This document shows, piece by piece, positions 43,292 to 52,365 of a stretch of DNA of 64,000 nucleotides. Made by a program: the position numbers and the translations under genes. Under the pieces are notes generated by a model. The model was not told the DNA's origin, made no database searches, and saw only the letters and a program-made list of their open reading frames with translations. Each line of letters begins with the position of its first letter. Position 1 is the first letter of the stretch. This DNA is from Streptomyces sp. NBC_00271 (lineage in GTDB: Bacteria; Actinomycetota; Actinomycetes; Streptomycetales; Streptomycetaceae), in NCBI RefSeq assembly GCF_036178845.1, contig NZ_CP108071.1, positions 186,001 to 250,000 of the forward strand. The letters run 5' to 3'.

Positions 43292-43462
43292 AACGCTCGC
43301 GATGCCGAATGAATGGCCGATGGCCGGCAGAGAGACGCCGACCACGGTTGCGTCGATGGAGGCGACCATCGATCCGAGGACGGTGGCGGCCAGGACCCAT
43401 CGTCCTGCCGCACCGGAGTACCGGAGCAATGTTGCGCTTCCGGATGCCTCACTCGCTTCCAC
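43292..43462 (-). pseudogene. N-terminal fragment of an MFS (DHA2-type) efflux transporter
   Basis: RWVLAATVLGSMVASIDATV and VGVSLPAIGHSFG are helix 1 and the loop of a 14-helix drug exporter. After this the sequence is unrelated, so only about 55 codons remain. The GTG at 43462 has AGGAG five bases upstream and is a better start than an ATG at 43501, which would lie inside the -10 of dyad site 8. Confidence 0.7.
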
Positions 43463-43496
43463 GAGAGCTCCTGACGCTGCGGATTCCGAGGAGCCC

Positions 43497-43538
43497 AGCA
43501 TGAAGGCCTGGTCACACGCAGGCTTGAGTCGTATGACT
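43497..43538 (-). promoter_or_regulatory. dyad site 8 before the MFS remnant
   Basis: The longest dyad: CTTGAGTC-N4-GACTCAAG (43523-43542). On the minus strand CATGCT lies 31-36 nt from the centre. Confidence 0.55.
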
Positions 43539-43542
43539 CAAG

Positions 43543-43925
43543 CGGCCGCGCCCGGCCAAGCGCGCTTCGAACGCCTCCTGAGCAGCGGCGCCGATGACGC
43601 TCGCGGAGACGCACGTAGCGCCCGGCGATCCCGGGCCCGGTGCTCGGCGGCGTAGTGGTGATTGCGGCGCTACAGCGGAGCAGCTCGGAGAGAGCCGTCT
43701 CCGCCGCCCTGCGCCCGATGCGACGGCTCTTGGCGCAGCAGTTCGACGATCCCCCACCGCCCTTCCTGGACAGTGGCGACGTGCCATACGGACGGCCAGT
43801 GTTCGGGAGACCGCCGAGGACGTCGTGTCGCTGACTTCCTGGAGGCCTCGCCGGTGTTCCCGTCGCTGCAGGCCGTCGTACGGCCACGGCCCCCCTCCCA
43901 CGCTAACGTGTCCTGATCACCGGCG
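43543..43925. other. gap before the LuxR-type regulator
   Basis: No recognisable gene, and no dyad site directly before the regulator. Open frames on both strands lack family patterns. Confidence 0.4.
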
Positions 43926-46715
43926 ATGGCAACGTGTGGCCGGGAGCGAACAGTGACGGGACGGTGCCAGGTGGCTCAGGGCGAGCATCGGCTCATCGGG
44001 CGACAGGAGGAGCTCGCGCGGTTGGAGCGGGTGCTGGCGGTTCCCACGCACCACGCCTTCGCCGTGCTGCGCGGCGAAGCTGGCACGGGCAAGAGCGCGC
44101 TGCTTCAGATGGCCGTGGCCCTGGCCGGCGAGGCGGGACTGCGCGTCGTGGTTGCCTCCGGTGTCGAGGCGGAGTCCGAACTGCCGTTTGCCGGCCTGCA
44201 CCAGCTACTCCTGCCGCTTCTCCCCTACGGCGCCCAGTTGCCCGGCGCATCGCGTGCGGTCCTGGAACAGGTCACGGGGCTGCGCGCGGGGGCGGCTCCG
44301 GGCGTGGCGGAGGTCGCCGGCGCGATGCTCTCGCTCATCGCCGCGGCAGCGGACGATCGGCAACTGTTCTTCGCGGTCGACGATGCGCACTGGTTCGACA
44401 GCGAAAGTGCCCGGGTCTGCACGTTCGTGATGCGCCGGGCCGGTGCGGTCGGTGGTCGGGGCGTCATAACCGTGCGGGCGGACGTACCGTCAGTGTTCGA
44501 CGACGCCGGGCTCGAGGAGATCGAGGTCGGATCGCTGGGCGAAGAGGACGCGGCAGCGCTGTTGGAGCGCACCGGCGGCCATCTGGACCCGGCCGCCCGT
44601 GAGCGCGTGCTGCACGGGGCCGAGGGCAACCCGCTGGCGTTGATCGAGCTGCCGAAGACGGCCGGGCGTGTGCCTGCGGCCCCCGCAGGGCAGGCATCGC
44701 CTCTGCCCCTAACGCGCCGCTTGGAGAGCCTGTACGGGAACCGGATCTCCGAACTGACGCCGTCCGCGCAGGAGTCCCTCCTGCTGGCCGCCCTCGACGG
44801 CCTGTCCTCCGTGGCCGGGCCCCGTCGACCCGCACTGGAACGGCGGCTGGGCGATGTCGACGAGGCGATCGGCCGCGGACTCCTAGTGGTCGACCCGGTC
44901 AGCAGTCAGCTCGGCTTCCGGCACCCGCTCGTTCGTTCCGCGGTCGTCCAGCTCGCCACGCCCAACCGCCGAAGGGCCGCCCACGCCGAACTGGCCGCGC
45001 TCTATCCGGACGACCAGGAGCGGCGGGCCCGCCACCTCGCCGAGGCGACGGTGGACCCTGATGAGAAGGTCGCCGCGCTGCTGGAGCAAGCTGCCGAGGC
45101 AGCGACCAGGCGAGGAGCCTCCTCCGTCGCGGTGAGCTGGCTGGAGCGGGCCGCGCAGCTCAGTGAGAGACCGGATCAGCGCTCCCGGCGATTGGCGGAG
45201 GCGGCCTTCGTCGCCGGGCAGTCGGCCCAGCTCGAACGGGCGCAACAGCTGTCGGAAAGCGCGGGCACGGCGGATACCGACGTGATCATCGCTGAGTGCT
45301 ACGCGGCCCTGTACCAGGACGGGGAAGTGCGCACCACGCATCGTAAGGTCGTCGCCGCCCTGGAACGACTGGACTCTCTCCGGGACAAACCAACAGCGGA
45401 GCGATTGATCAACCTCCTCCTGGTGATCTCCCTCTTCGCGGCCGACAGCGCCACCTGGACGATCACCGAGTCCTGTGTGGACCGTTTCTGCGACCCGGCC
45501 GATCCGACGGGTTCGGCCAGTCTCCTTTACCGGGACACGTGGGGTGACGTGGTCCGTCGGGGCGTGGGCGGCCTGGAGCGCCTGCGCCGACAGTTCGTCC
45601 GCGCCTCGTCGGACCGGCCTTGGGAAGCGATGCGGCTGCTGGTCGGTGCCTACTATCTCGACGCACTCGACGAATTCCGTTCCCTTCTGACGCGCCTGGT
45701 TGCCAGGGAAGGAGAGGCGGGAGCCGCCGGAAACGCCATGACCCTGCTCCAGCTCGTGATGCTGGACCACATGGGCGCAGGCCGCTGGGCGGACGCCGAG
45801 CAGACAGGCCGCCGCGGTCTGGAGATGACCGCCCGGCACGGCTACGCGCTCTTCGCCCATCAGTTCCGCGCCTTTCTCGCCATGGTCGCCGCCTGCCGCG
45901 GCGACAGCGATACGGCCGACGGTCACCGCAGGGCGGTGGAGGCCTGGGCCCGGCCACGCGGAATCGGCTACCTGACCCAATACGCGGATGCCCTCGGCAT
46001 GATGGCGGCACTGGCTCGCTCCGACTATGCGATCGCCTACCGCTTCGCGACCAACATCACGGCACCCGGCGAGTTCGCAGCCCACAGCCAGCAGGCACCG
46101 CGCACGCTGCTGGATTTCGTCGAAGCGGCCGTACGCAGCGGACACCTCGATGAGGGCCGCCGCCACGCACAGGCGGCCCTCGCCGCCGGGCTGCCCGCTC
46201 TCTCCCCGCGCCTGGCGCTCGTCAGCGCGGCGGCACAGGCCATGGCCGCGCAAGAAGACGCACCCAGCCTGTACGAGCACGCCCTCGCACTGCCGGGTGC
46301 CGCCCTGTTCCCGTTCGAGACTGCCCGCATCCGCCTCGCCTACGGTGAGCGGCTGCGCCGTGATCACGAGACAAGGGCGGCGCGCGAACAACTCGAGGAG
46401 GCCCTGCGCGTTCTCACCGACCTCGGCGCGCTCCCCTGGGCCGAGCGGGCCCAAGCGGAGCTCGCCGCCGCCGGTGCCGCCTTCGGCGCGCGGGGCGAGG
46501 GATGGCAGTCGCTGACCGTGCAGGAGCGGCAGATCGCCCAGCTCGCGGCGACCGGCCTGACGAACAAGGAGATCGGAGCAAAGCTGTTCCTGTCACCCCG
46601 CACGGTCAGCTCCCACCTGTACCGCATCTTCCCCAAACTGGGTATCACCAGCCGCGCCGCGCTTCGCGACGCTCTCGACGCCGACACGCGCGCCGCTCCG
46701 CCCGACGGGGCGTGA
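43926..46715 (+). CDS. LuxR-family ATPase transcriptional regulator (LAL type)
   Basis: 929 residues. An AAA-like ATPase domain comes first, with Walker A GEAGTGKS (about residues 50-57) and Walker B LFFAVDDAHWFD. A long helical-repeat region follows, and the protein ends in a GerE HTH (about 865-920: SLTVQERQIAQLAATGLTNK, FLSPRTVSSHLYRIFPKLGI). Such proteins act as ATP-dependent activators. It sits among genes that share the dyad promoter and is the only intact member of a type that also occurs as four fragments nearby. ATG 43926 is used; a GTG at 43953 is possible. Binding to the dyad is an inference. Confidence 0.9.
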   Translation: MATCGRERTVTGRCQVAQGEHRLIGRQEELARLERVLAVPTHHAFAVLRGEAGTGKSALLQMAVALAGEAGLRVVVASGVEAESELPFAGLHQLLLPLLPYGAQLPGASRAVLEQVTGLRAGAAPGVAEVAGAMLSLIAAAADDRQLFFAVDDAHWFDSESARVCTFVMRRAGAVGGRGVITVRADVPSVFDDAGLEEIEVGSLGEEDAAALLERTGGHLDPAARERVLHGAEGNPLALIELPKTAGRVPAAPAGQASPLPLTRRLESLYGNRISELTPSAQESLLLAALDGLSSVAGPRRPALERRLGDVDEAIGRGLLVVDPVSSQLGFRHPLVRSAVVQLATPNRRRAAHAELAALYPDDQERRARHLAEATVDPDEKVAALLEQAAEAATRRGASSVAVSWLERAAQLSERPDQRSRRLAEAAFVAGQSAQLERAQQLSESAGTADTDVIIAECYAALYQDGEVRTTHRKVVAALERLDSLRDKPTAERLINLLLVISLFAADSATWTITESCVDRFCDPADPTGSASLLYRDTWGDVVRRGVGGLERLRRQFVRASSDRPWEAMRLLVGAYYLDALDEFRSLLTRLVAREGEAGAAGNAMTLLQLVMLDHMGAGRWADAEQTGRRGLEMTARHGYALFAHQFRAFLAMVAACRGDSDTADGHRRAVEAWARPRGIGYLTQYADALGMMAALARSDYAIAYRFATNITAPGEFAAHSQQAPRTLLDFVEAAVRSGHLDEGRRHAQAALAAGLPALSPRLALVSAAAQAMAAQEDAPSLYEHALALPGAALFPFETARIRLAYGERLRRDHETRAAREQLEEALRVLTDLGALPWAERAQAELAAAGAAFGARGEGWQSLTVQERQIAQLAATGLTNKEIGAKLFLSPRTVSSHLYRIFPKLGITSRAALRDALDADTRAAPPDGA

Positions 46716-46845
46716 CCTCGTCCGACACCGTCCTGCGTCCAGACCCGCGCACCGCAGGCGGTACCGACCCGTTGAAGCGGCGGTACCGTGAGGCGTGGGA
46801 ACGCCTACCCCTGGGCCCTCAGTCATGTCCTAACCCGACCGTTTG

Positions 46846-46888
46846 TGTCATCTGACTGAGCCGACCGTGATGACGCTGACGCCACCTT
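46846..46888 (+). promoter_or_regulatory. dyad site 9 before the hydrolase-SDR pair
   Basis: TGTCAT-CTGACT with CACCTT at 32-37 nt from the centre (46883-46888). 85 bases separate the dyad from the start codon. Confidence 0.6.
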
Positions 46889-46942
46889 GGAGAGCACCAC
46901 AGGAGATCGCATCAGGCGGTCCTCCGCCGCAAGGAGGCTCTC

Positions 46943-47770
46943 ATGACGGACCGGCGCACCCCCGTCGTCCTGATCCACGGGCTGTGGCTGCACTCCTCCT
47001 CCTGGCGCCCCTGGGTGGAGCTGCTGCAAGCCGAGGGATTCGCCCCCCTCGCCCCTGGCTGGCCCGGCGAACCGGACAGCGTGTCCGACGCACGGTCGCA
47101 CCCGCAGGCCATGGCCGGACCAGGCATCCACGACGTCACCGAGCACTACGCGTCCCTCATCAAGGCGCTGCCCGCCGAGCCCGTGCTGATCGGGCACTCC
47201 TTCGGCGGTCTGATCGCCCAGAAGCTCCTCGGCCTCGGCCTCGGGCGGGCCGCCGTGGCCATCGACCCGGCGCCGATCAAGGGGGTCAAGCCACTGCCGT
47301 TCACGCAACTGCGCTCGGCCTTCCCGGTTCTCCGTAACCCGGCCAACCGGTCACGTGCGGTTTCCCTCACGGCGGCGCAGTTCCGCTACGCGTTCGGCAA
47401 CGCGATCCCGCAGCAGGAATCCGACGCCCTGTTCAAGGAATACGCCGTCCCCGCCCCTGGGCGGCCCCTGTTTGAAGCGGCGTTCGCCAACTTCTCCCGC
47501 AGGTCACCGGCCGCAGCCGTCACCGGCAACGCCCGTCGCGGGCCCTTGCTGCTGATGTCCGGCCAGCGCGATCACACCGTGCCGGACGTCGTCACCCGCG
47601 CCGCCTACAAGCTCTACGGCGACTCGCCGGCGGCGACCGACCTCAAGCAGTTCCCGGACCGCGGCCACTCCCTGGTCGTCGACCGGGGCTGGCGGGCCGT
47701 CGCCGACGGCGCGCTCGGCTGGCTGGCTCGCCAGGGTATCACCGGCCAGTCCGCCACGACCGGCCTCTGA
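46943..47770 (+). CDS. alpha/beta hydrolase
   Basis: 275 residues, no signal peptide. The active site is VVLIHGLWLHSSSW oxyanion loop, Ser nucleophile in GHSFGGLIA, late Asp in QRDHTVPD and His in DRGHSLVV. PLPFTQLRSAFPVLRNPANR and YAFGNAIPQQES are hallmarks of this Streptomyces hydrolase group and identify the three broken copies at 1721, 25550 and 33328. The ATG at 46943 follows AAGGAG. Probably co-transcribed with the SDR 63 bp downstream. Confidence 0.9.
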   Translation: MTDRRTPVVLIHGLWLHSSSWRPWVELLQAEGFAPLAPGWPGEPDSVSDARSHPQAMAGPGIHDVTEHYASLIKALPAEPVLIGHSFGGLIAQKLLGLGLGRAAVAIDPAPIKGVKPLPFTQLRSAFPVLRNPANRSRAVSLTAAQFRYAFGNAIPQQESDALFKEYAVPAPGRPLFEAAFANFSRRSPAAAVTGNARRGPLLLMSGQRDHTVPDVVTRAAYKLYGDSPAATDLKQFPDRGHSLVVDRGWRAVADGALGWLARQGITGQSATTGL

Positions 47771-47833
47771 CCGCCGGCACCACCCCTTGTGTCCACCGCC
47801 CCACGCACGTCGAACGAACAAGGAAGACTTGTC

Positions 47834-48628
47834 ATGGATCTGCACCTGAAGGACAAGACCGTCGTCGTCACCGGTGCAAGCCGCGGCATCGGACTGGCCG
47901 TCACCCGAGCCTTCGTCGAGGAAGGCGCCCGCGTCGTGGCCGGCGCCCGTACCGCCAGTCCCGAACTCGTCGAACTGGCGGCCTCCGGAACCGTGATCCC
48001 GGTGACCGCCGACCTGGCAACGGCGGTCGGCGTGGATACCCTCATCGAGACGGCCGTGGAACGGTTCGGCGGCATCGACGTCCTGGTCAACAACGTCGGC
48101 CAGGCTCAGCCGCGTCTCGGCGGTTTCGCCTCCGTCACCGACGAACAGTGGCTCGAGACCCTGACCGTCAACCTGCTGAGTGCGGTGCGGGCTTCACGTG
48201 CGGCTCTTCCCGCGCTGCTCGCCTCACGAGGTTCGATCGTCACGATCAGCTCGGTCAACGCCTTCCTGCCCGACCCCGGCATCATCGACTACACGGCCTC
48301 CAAGGCAGCCCTGACCAACTTCTCCAAGGCTCTGTCCAAGGAGGTGTCCCCGCAGGGTGTACGCGTCAACTCCATCGCGCCCGGCCCGGTGAGCACTGAC
48401 CTGTGGATCGGTCCCGGCGGCATGGCCGACACCCTCGCGACCGCCATGGGCATCGAACCGCAGGAAGCCGTGGACCAGGCCATCAACAGCCTGGGCGGCT
48501 TCGCCACGGGTCGCTTCACCCGTCCCGACGAGGTCGCCGACCTCGTCCTGATGCTCGCCAGCGACCGCACCGCCAACATCACCGGCGCCGACTTCACCAT
48601 CGACGGCGGCCTCATCAAGACACTCTGA
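47834..48628 (+). CDS. short-chain dehydrogenase/reductase
   Basis: 264 residues, the same length as the SDR at 21903-22697 and alike throughout: VVVVTGASRGIGLA, NNVGQAQPRLGG, TISSVNAFLPDPG, DYTASKAALTNF and GADFTIDGGLIKTL. The catalytic Ser-Tyr-Lys set is complete. The ATG at 47834 follows AAGGAAG. It ends the hydrolase-SDR unit, before a 17-bp stem terminator. Confidence 0.92.
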   Translation: MDLHLKDKTVVVTGASRGIGLAVTRAFVEEGARVVAGARTASPELVELAASGTVIPVTADLATAVGVDTLIETAVERFGGIDVLVNNVGQAQPRLGGFASVTDEQWLETLTVNLLSAVRASRAALPALLASRGSIVTISSVNAFLPDPGIIDYTASKAALTNFSKALSKEVSPQGVRVNSIAPGPVSTDLWIGPGGMADTLATAMGIEPQEAVDQAINSLGGFATGRFTRPDEVADLVLMLASDRTANITGADFTIDGGLIKTL

Positions 48629-48642
48629 TCAACCATCACACC

Positions 48643-48682
48643 GCCTGGGCCCGCTCACCTCGTCCGGTGAGCGGGCCCAGGC
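48643..48682 (+). terminator. strong hairpin terminator after the SDR
   Basis: A perfect 17-bp stem beginning GCCTGGGCCCGCTCACC, with a 6-nt loop, 14 bp after the stop. Confidence 0.9.
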
Positions 48683-49031
48683 GTGTCTTCGACGCACTGT
48701 TCGACGAAGTCCATGGACAGCGAAGCGTTCGTCCAGCCCTCGTCCGGGTCGGCCACCAGTTGACCCCGGGGAGTTTGGTCTGGCAAGGGCCTGCCTTGGA
48801 CCCGACCGGCCTTGGTCCATTGGCTCGCGAACCGGCCGTCTGCCAACTGCACTTGCTTATCGCTCGCGCACGGGCCCGGTGCGGTACTCGATCGTCCTGA
48901 CCACGGCTTACGCCCGACATGTCCCCTCGCAGCGTGGAGACGATCTATGCAGCCAGTCCCTCGGCGAAGTGGCCGGGTCTGTAAAGCGAGCGGTGTAACT
49001 GGGTTTGGTGTGGCTAGCCTCGATCGTTCAT
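48683..49031. other. gap up to the IS1182-type element
   Basis: A minus-strand frame reads FASQWTKAGRVQGRPLPD and GWTNASLSMDFVEQCVED, ending near 48655. It looks like a degraded C-terminus but was not assigned. Confidence 0.35.
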
Positions 49032-49086
49032 GAGTCCTCGTCGGTTCGCGACCCTGTTGGCGAATCCGGCTGCGGGATCTTGCGTC

Positions 49087-49114
49087 GGCCCCCAAGACTT
49101 GTGTCTTGGGGGCC
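49087..49114. terminator. hairpin inside the left end of the IS1182-type element
   Basis: A perfect 12-bp stem GGCCCCCAAGAC / GTCTTGGGGGCC with a TTGT loop, between the inverted repeat and the transposase start. It may stop transcription entering from outside, a known way for IS elements to limit transposition. Confidence 0.6.
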
Positions 49115-49136
49115 GATGTCGTGCTGGGGGTTTGCG

Positions 49137-50804
49137 ATGTCGATGCGGCCGAAGGGGCCTGCCAAGATTCCGGTGGAAACAGTGCGGGTGGCACGAGCGG
49201 CGTTCCCGCGCGGAAGTCTCGCGATCAGGCTCCGGGACGAGCTGGGGGTGCTGTTCGTCGACGAGCAGTTCATGGATCTGTTTCCGGCTCGGGGGAAGCC
49301 TGCCTGGTCACCGGGGCGGCTGGCCCTTGCGCTGGTGTTGCAGTTCGTCGAGGGCCTCACCGACCGCCAGGCCGCGGAGGCGGTTCGGGCCAGGATCGAC
49401 TTCAAGTACGCCCTCGGCCTTCGGCTTGGCGATCCCGGTTTCGACTTCACGGTGCTGACGGAGTTCCGGGACCGTCTGCTTGAAGCTGACGGCGGGCGTC
49501 GGGTGCTGGACGGCATCCTGGTCGTGGCCCGCGACAAGGGGTTGCTCAAGACTGCGAGCCGGGCTCGCACCGACTCCACGCATGTGCTGGCGGCCGTGCG
49601 GAATCTGAGCGCCCTGGAGATGGTGGCCGAGACACTGCGCGCGGCGCTGAACACGCTGGCCCGGGAGGCACCGGACTGGCTGAGGGAGATCGCTGAGCCG
49701 GACTGGTTCGACCATTACGCCACCCGGGCCGAGAACTTCCGTTTCCCCAAGTCGGAAGCGCAGAGGGACGAGGTCCGGTTACGGATCGGCCGGGACGGAA
49801 CGAGGCTGCTGAGGGCTCTCTGGTCGCCCACCGCTCCCGATGAACTGCGGGCGCTGAAGAGCGTCGAAGTCCTGCGGCGGGTCTGGGTGCAGCAGTTCCA
49901 CCTGGTCGAGGGGGAGGTGGCCTGCCGGTCCCCAAAAAACCGGCCCCCGGGTGCGACGCGCCTGGGCAGCCCCTATGATCCCGAGTCGCGCGGCAGTATC
50001 AAGCGGGACACCGTCTGGCACGGATACAAGGTCCATCTCACCGAGACCTGCGAGGCAGATGCTCCGAACCTGATCACGAACGTGACAACCACCGTCTCCA
50101 CCACCCAGGACCAGGTGATGATCCGCGGTATCCACGCCGAACTGGCCGCACGGGACTGCCTGCCCGCCGAGCACTGGGTGGATGCGGGGTATCCCACCGC
50201 GTCCCAGGTCGTGGCCGCCCGTCTCGATCACGGGGTCGAGCTGCTGGGACCGATGGTGGCCAGCACCGACGCCCGGGCCGGCGGCCCCTTCGGCCAGGAC
50301 GCGTTCACAATCGACTGGGACCAGCAACAGGTGACCTGCCCGAATGGTGCCACCAGCGCTCAATGGCACCAGCGAAAGTCGCAGCAGGGCCTGCCGGTGA
50401 TCCGGGTCCGTTTCGCCCGCGTGGACTGCCAACTCTGCCCCGACCTGCGCAAATGCGTCAGATCCCCGAAGGGCGAATACCGGGATATGAATCTTCGCCT
50501 ACGGGACGAGCACGAGGTGGTCCGCAAAGTCCGTACAGAGCAGCAGACCGATGCCTGGAAGGACCGCTACAAGATCCGAGCCGGGGTCGAAGGCACCATT
50601 TCCCAGGGCGTCGGGCGCTGCGGCCTGCGCAGATCCCGCTATCGCGGGCTCGCGAAGACCGGTCTCCAGCACCAGCTCACCGGTGCCGCGATGAATCTCG
50701 CCCGCATCGACGCCCACCTCACCCACACGCCCAGGGCAGCTACCCGAACCAGTCACTTCGCAGCACTTCGCTCCGCCGATCGTTTGATCGGCGGAGCGAA
50801 GTAG
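49137..50804 (+). CDS. IS1182-family transposase
   Basis: 555 residues. N-terminal helical part (QFMDLFPARGKPAWSPGRLA, FVEGLTDRQAAEAVRARIDF), then a DDE core: ARTDSTHV, HWVDAGYPT and AGVEGTISQG supply Asp, Asp and Glu. A zinc-like cluster CQLCPDLRKCV lies before the last segment. The ATG at 49137 begins the conserved domain. Length and motifs look complete. Confidence 0.88.
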   Translation: MSMRPKGPAKIPVETVRVARAAFPRGSLAIRLRDELGVLFVDEQFMDLFPARGKPAWSPGRLALALVLQFVEGLTDRQAAEAVRARIDFKYALGLRLGDPGFDFTVLTEFRDRLLEADGGRRVLDGILVVARDKGLLKTASRARTDSTHVLAAVRNLSALEMVAETLRAALNTLAREAPDWLREIAEPDWFDHYATRAENFRFPKSEAQRDEVRLRIGRDGTRLLRALWSPTAPDELRALKSVEVLRRVWVQQFHLVEGEVACRSPKNRPPGATRLGSPYDPESRGSIKRDTVWHGYKVHLTETCEADAPNLITNVTTTVSTTQDQVMIRGIHAELAARDCLPAEHWVDAGYPTASQVVAARLDHGVELLGPMVASTDARAGGPFGQDAFTIDWDQQQVTCPNGATSAQWHQRKSQQGLPVIRVRFARVDCQLCPDLRKCVRSPKGEYRDMNLRLRDEHEVVRKVRTEQQTDAWKDRYKIRAGVEGTISQGVGRCGLRRSRYRGLAKTGLQHQLTGAAMNLARIDAHLTHTPRAATRTSHFAALRSADRLIGGAK

Positions 50805-50985
50805 AAGGGCTCATCCAACGGGATTCGCCAACAGGGTCGTTCGCTGACGGGGACTCTGTGCTTGCGAGGTGCGGAATTTCATGGGCTGGGGCAGGTTGGC
50901 GGCCCGGCTGTCGCGTCGGGTGGGCGCCGGGGTTCCACGGCTCCGGGATGTTGCTGTGGCTCGTCGGGACGGTCGGAGTCGCTGG

Positions 50986-52365
50986 TCAGCCGGGGTTCGG
51001 CAGGGCTGCGAGTCGCTGGATCGCGCGGGTGATCACATCCGTCCAGGACCATCGGGCGGTGAAGCGGAGCCAGCGGCAGCGGCCGGTGGTGACCAGCTGG
51101 GCGGCGGCAGAGAACAGGCGCAGGCGAAGCCGTTTGGGCTCCCAGCGGCGGGTTTCCGCAGTCAGGGCGAGCATCGGCATCCAGGCAAGGAGGTCGAGTG
51201 CGATCTGGACGATCTCCAGCCAGATCCGGTTCTGGGCGGTGTCGTGCAGGGGCAGGTTGCGCAGGCCGGTGTCGCGGGCGTTTCGGATACGGTCCTCGCA
51301 GCGGGCCCGGCGGCGGTGACGTAGTTCCAGGTCGGCGAGCTGGCCGCCTTGGGTGTTGGTCGCGAAACAGGTGAGCCGTAGTCCGTCGAGGTCGGTGAAT
51401 CGCAACTGGGCGCCGGGGTGCGGTCGTTCTTTGCGGACGATCAGCCGCATGCCCTTGGGCCACGTGCTCAGGTCGGGGATGTCGGTGATCTCCGCGACCC
51501 AGGCGCCGGGCCGCTCGGTGCCGTCGGCGTCGTAGGCCGGCGTCCATGCCTTCTTCGGAATCTTCAGGACGGCCTGGTGGATGGCGTCGGTAATGGTCAT
51601 TCCGACGGAATACGACAGCCACCGGCCCCGGCGGGAGAGCCAGTCGAGGAAGGCATGGGTCCCGCCGGCGGAGTCGGTGCGGATCAGCGTCTTCCGGCCC
51701 CGCCGCAGGTGCTTGGGGAGTTGGGCCAGGGCGAGTTGGGCTGTTTCGATGTGGTCGCTCGCGGTGTTGGAGCCAGCGTTGCCGGGCCGCAGCAGCGCGG
51801 CGACCGGCTCTCCGGAACCGGCCTGGCCGTGGTCAACAAACGCGACGAGCGGATGATGACCGAAGGTCTTCTTCCAGGTCGCGGTGGCATCCTGCTTCTC
51901 GGAGTGCGCAAGGACAAGCACGCCGTCGATGTCCACGATCACGTGACCGTCGGCGGCCGGACTTCTCACCCCGGCCAGTTCCCAGACCCGCGAGCGTACT
52001 TCGGCCCGCGCCGACCGGATCGCGGTGAGCGCCTTCGGCCCGGCTGCGGCGAGGGCGTCGATGAGCCGGGAGACCGTGGGATCGGATGCCACCGGGCCGA
52101 ACACGTCGGGCTCGGCCCGCAACATGGCGACATCGGCGAGGCAGTCACCGCCCAGAGCCGTCGCGAGCGCGACATCCAGCAGGATTTTGCCCGGGTTGTG
52201 CACTGCCCGCGGCTTGCGCCACGGCGCCATTGCCGTCGATATCGCGCTGTCCAGGCCGCACTTGCGGACCGTCTCGACCAGCAGCACCGCCCCGGCCTGC
52301 GAGACCGTCCCGCTGCCACCGCCCTCGACGCGGACACGCGGGTACAACCCGATACGCTTGCTCAC
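50986..52365 (-). CDS. IS1380-family transposase
   Basis: 459 residues, the usual size. The DDE elements are visible in HVIVDIDGVLV, LIRTDSAGGTHAFLDWL and RCEDRIRNARDTGL. It starts with MSKRIGLYPRVRVEGG, as in other actinomycete copies. Exact element ends could not be fixed; the gene lies head-on against the IS1182-type element with about 130 bp between its stop and that element's right repeat. Confidence 0.88.
   Translation of the reverse strand: MSKRIGLYPRVRVEGGGSGTVSQAGAVLLVETVRKCGLDSAISTAMAPWRKPRAVHNPGKILLDVALATALGGDCLADVAMLRAEPDVFGPVASDPTVSRLIDALAAAGPKALTAIRSARAEVRSRVWELAGVRSPAADGHVIVDIDGVLVLAHSEKQDATATWKKTFGHHPLVAFVDHGQAGSGEPVAALLRPGNAGSNTASDHIETAQLALAQLPKHLRRGRKTLIRTDSAGGTHAFLDWLSRRGRWLSYSVGMTITDAIHQAVLKIPKKAWTPAYDADGTERPGAWVAEITDIPDLSTWPKGMRLIVRKERPHPGAQLRFTDLDGLRLTCFATNTQGGQLADLELRHRRRARCEDRIRNARDTGLRNLPLHDTAQNRIWLEIVQIALDLLAWMPMLALTAETRRWEPKRLRLRLFSAAAQLVTTGRCRWLRFTARWSWTDVITRAIQRLAALPNPG

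Larger units (their letters stand above)
49032..50856 (+). mobile_element. IS1182-type insertion sequence with about 36-bp inverted repeats
   Basis: The left end 49032-49067 and the complement of the right end 50821-50856 share GAGTCC-CGTC and then CGACCCTGTTGGCGAATCC exactly, with only a few mismatches in between. The ends enclose one transposase gene. No clear target duplication was seen. The inner halves are fully conserved, so the element may be intact. Confidence 0.85.
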
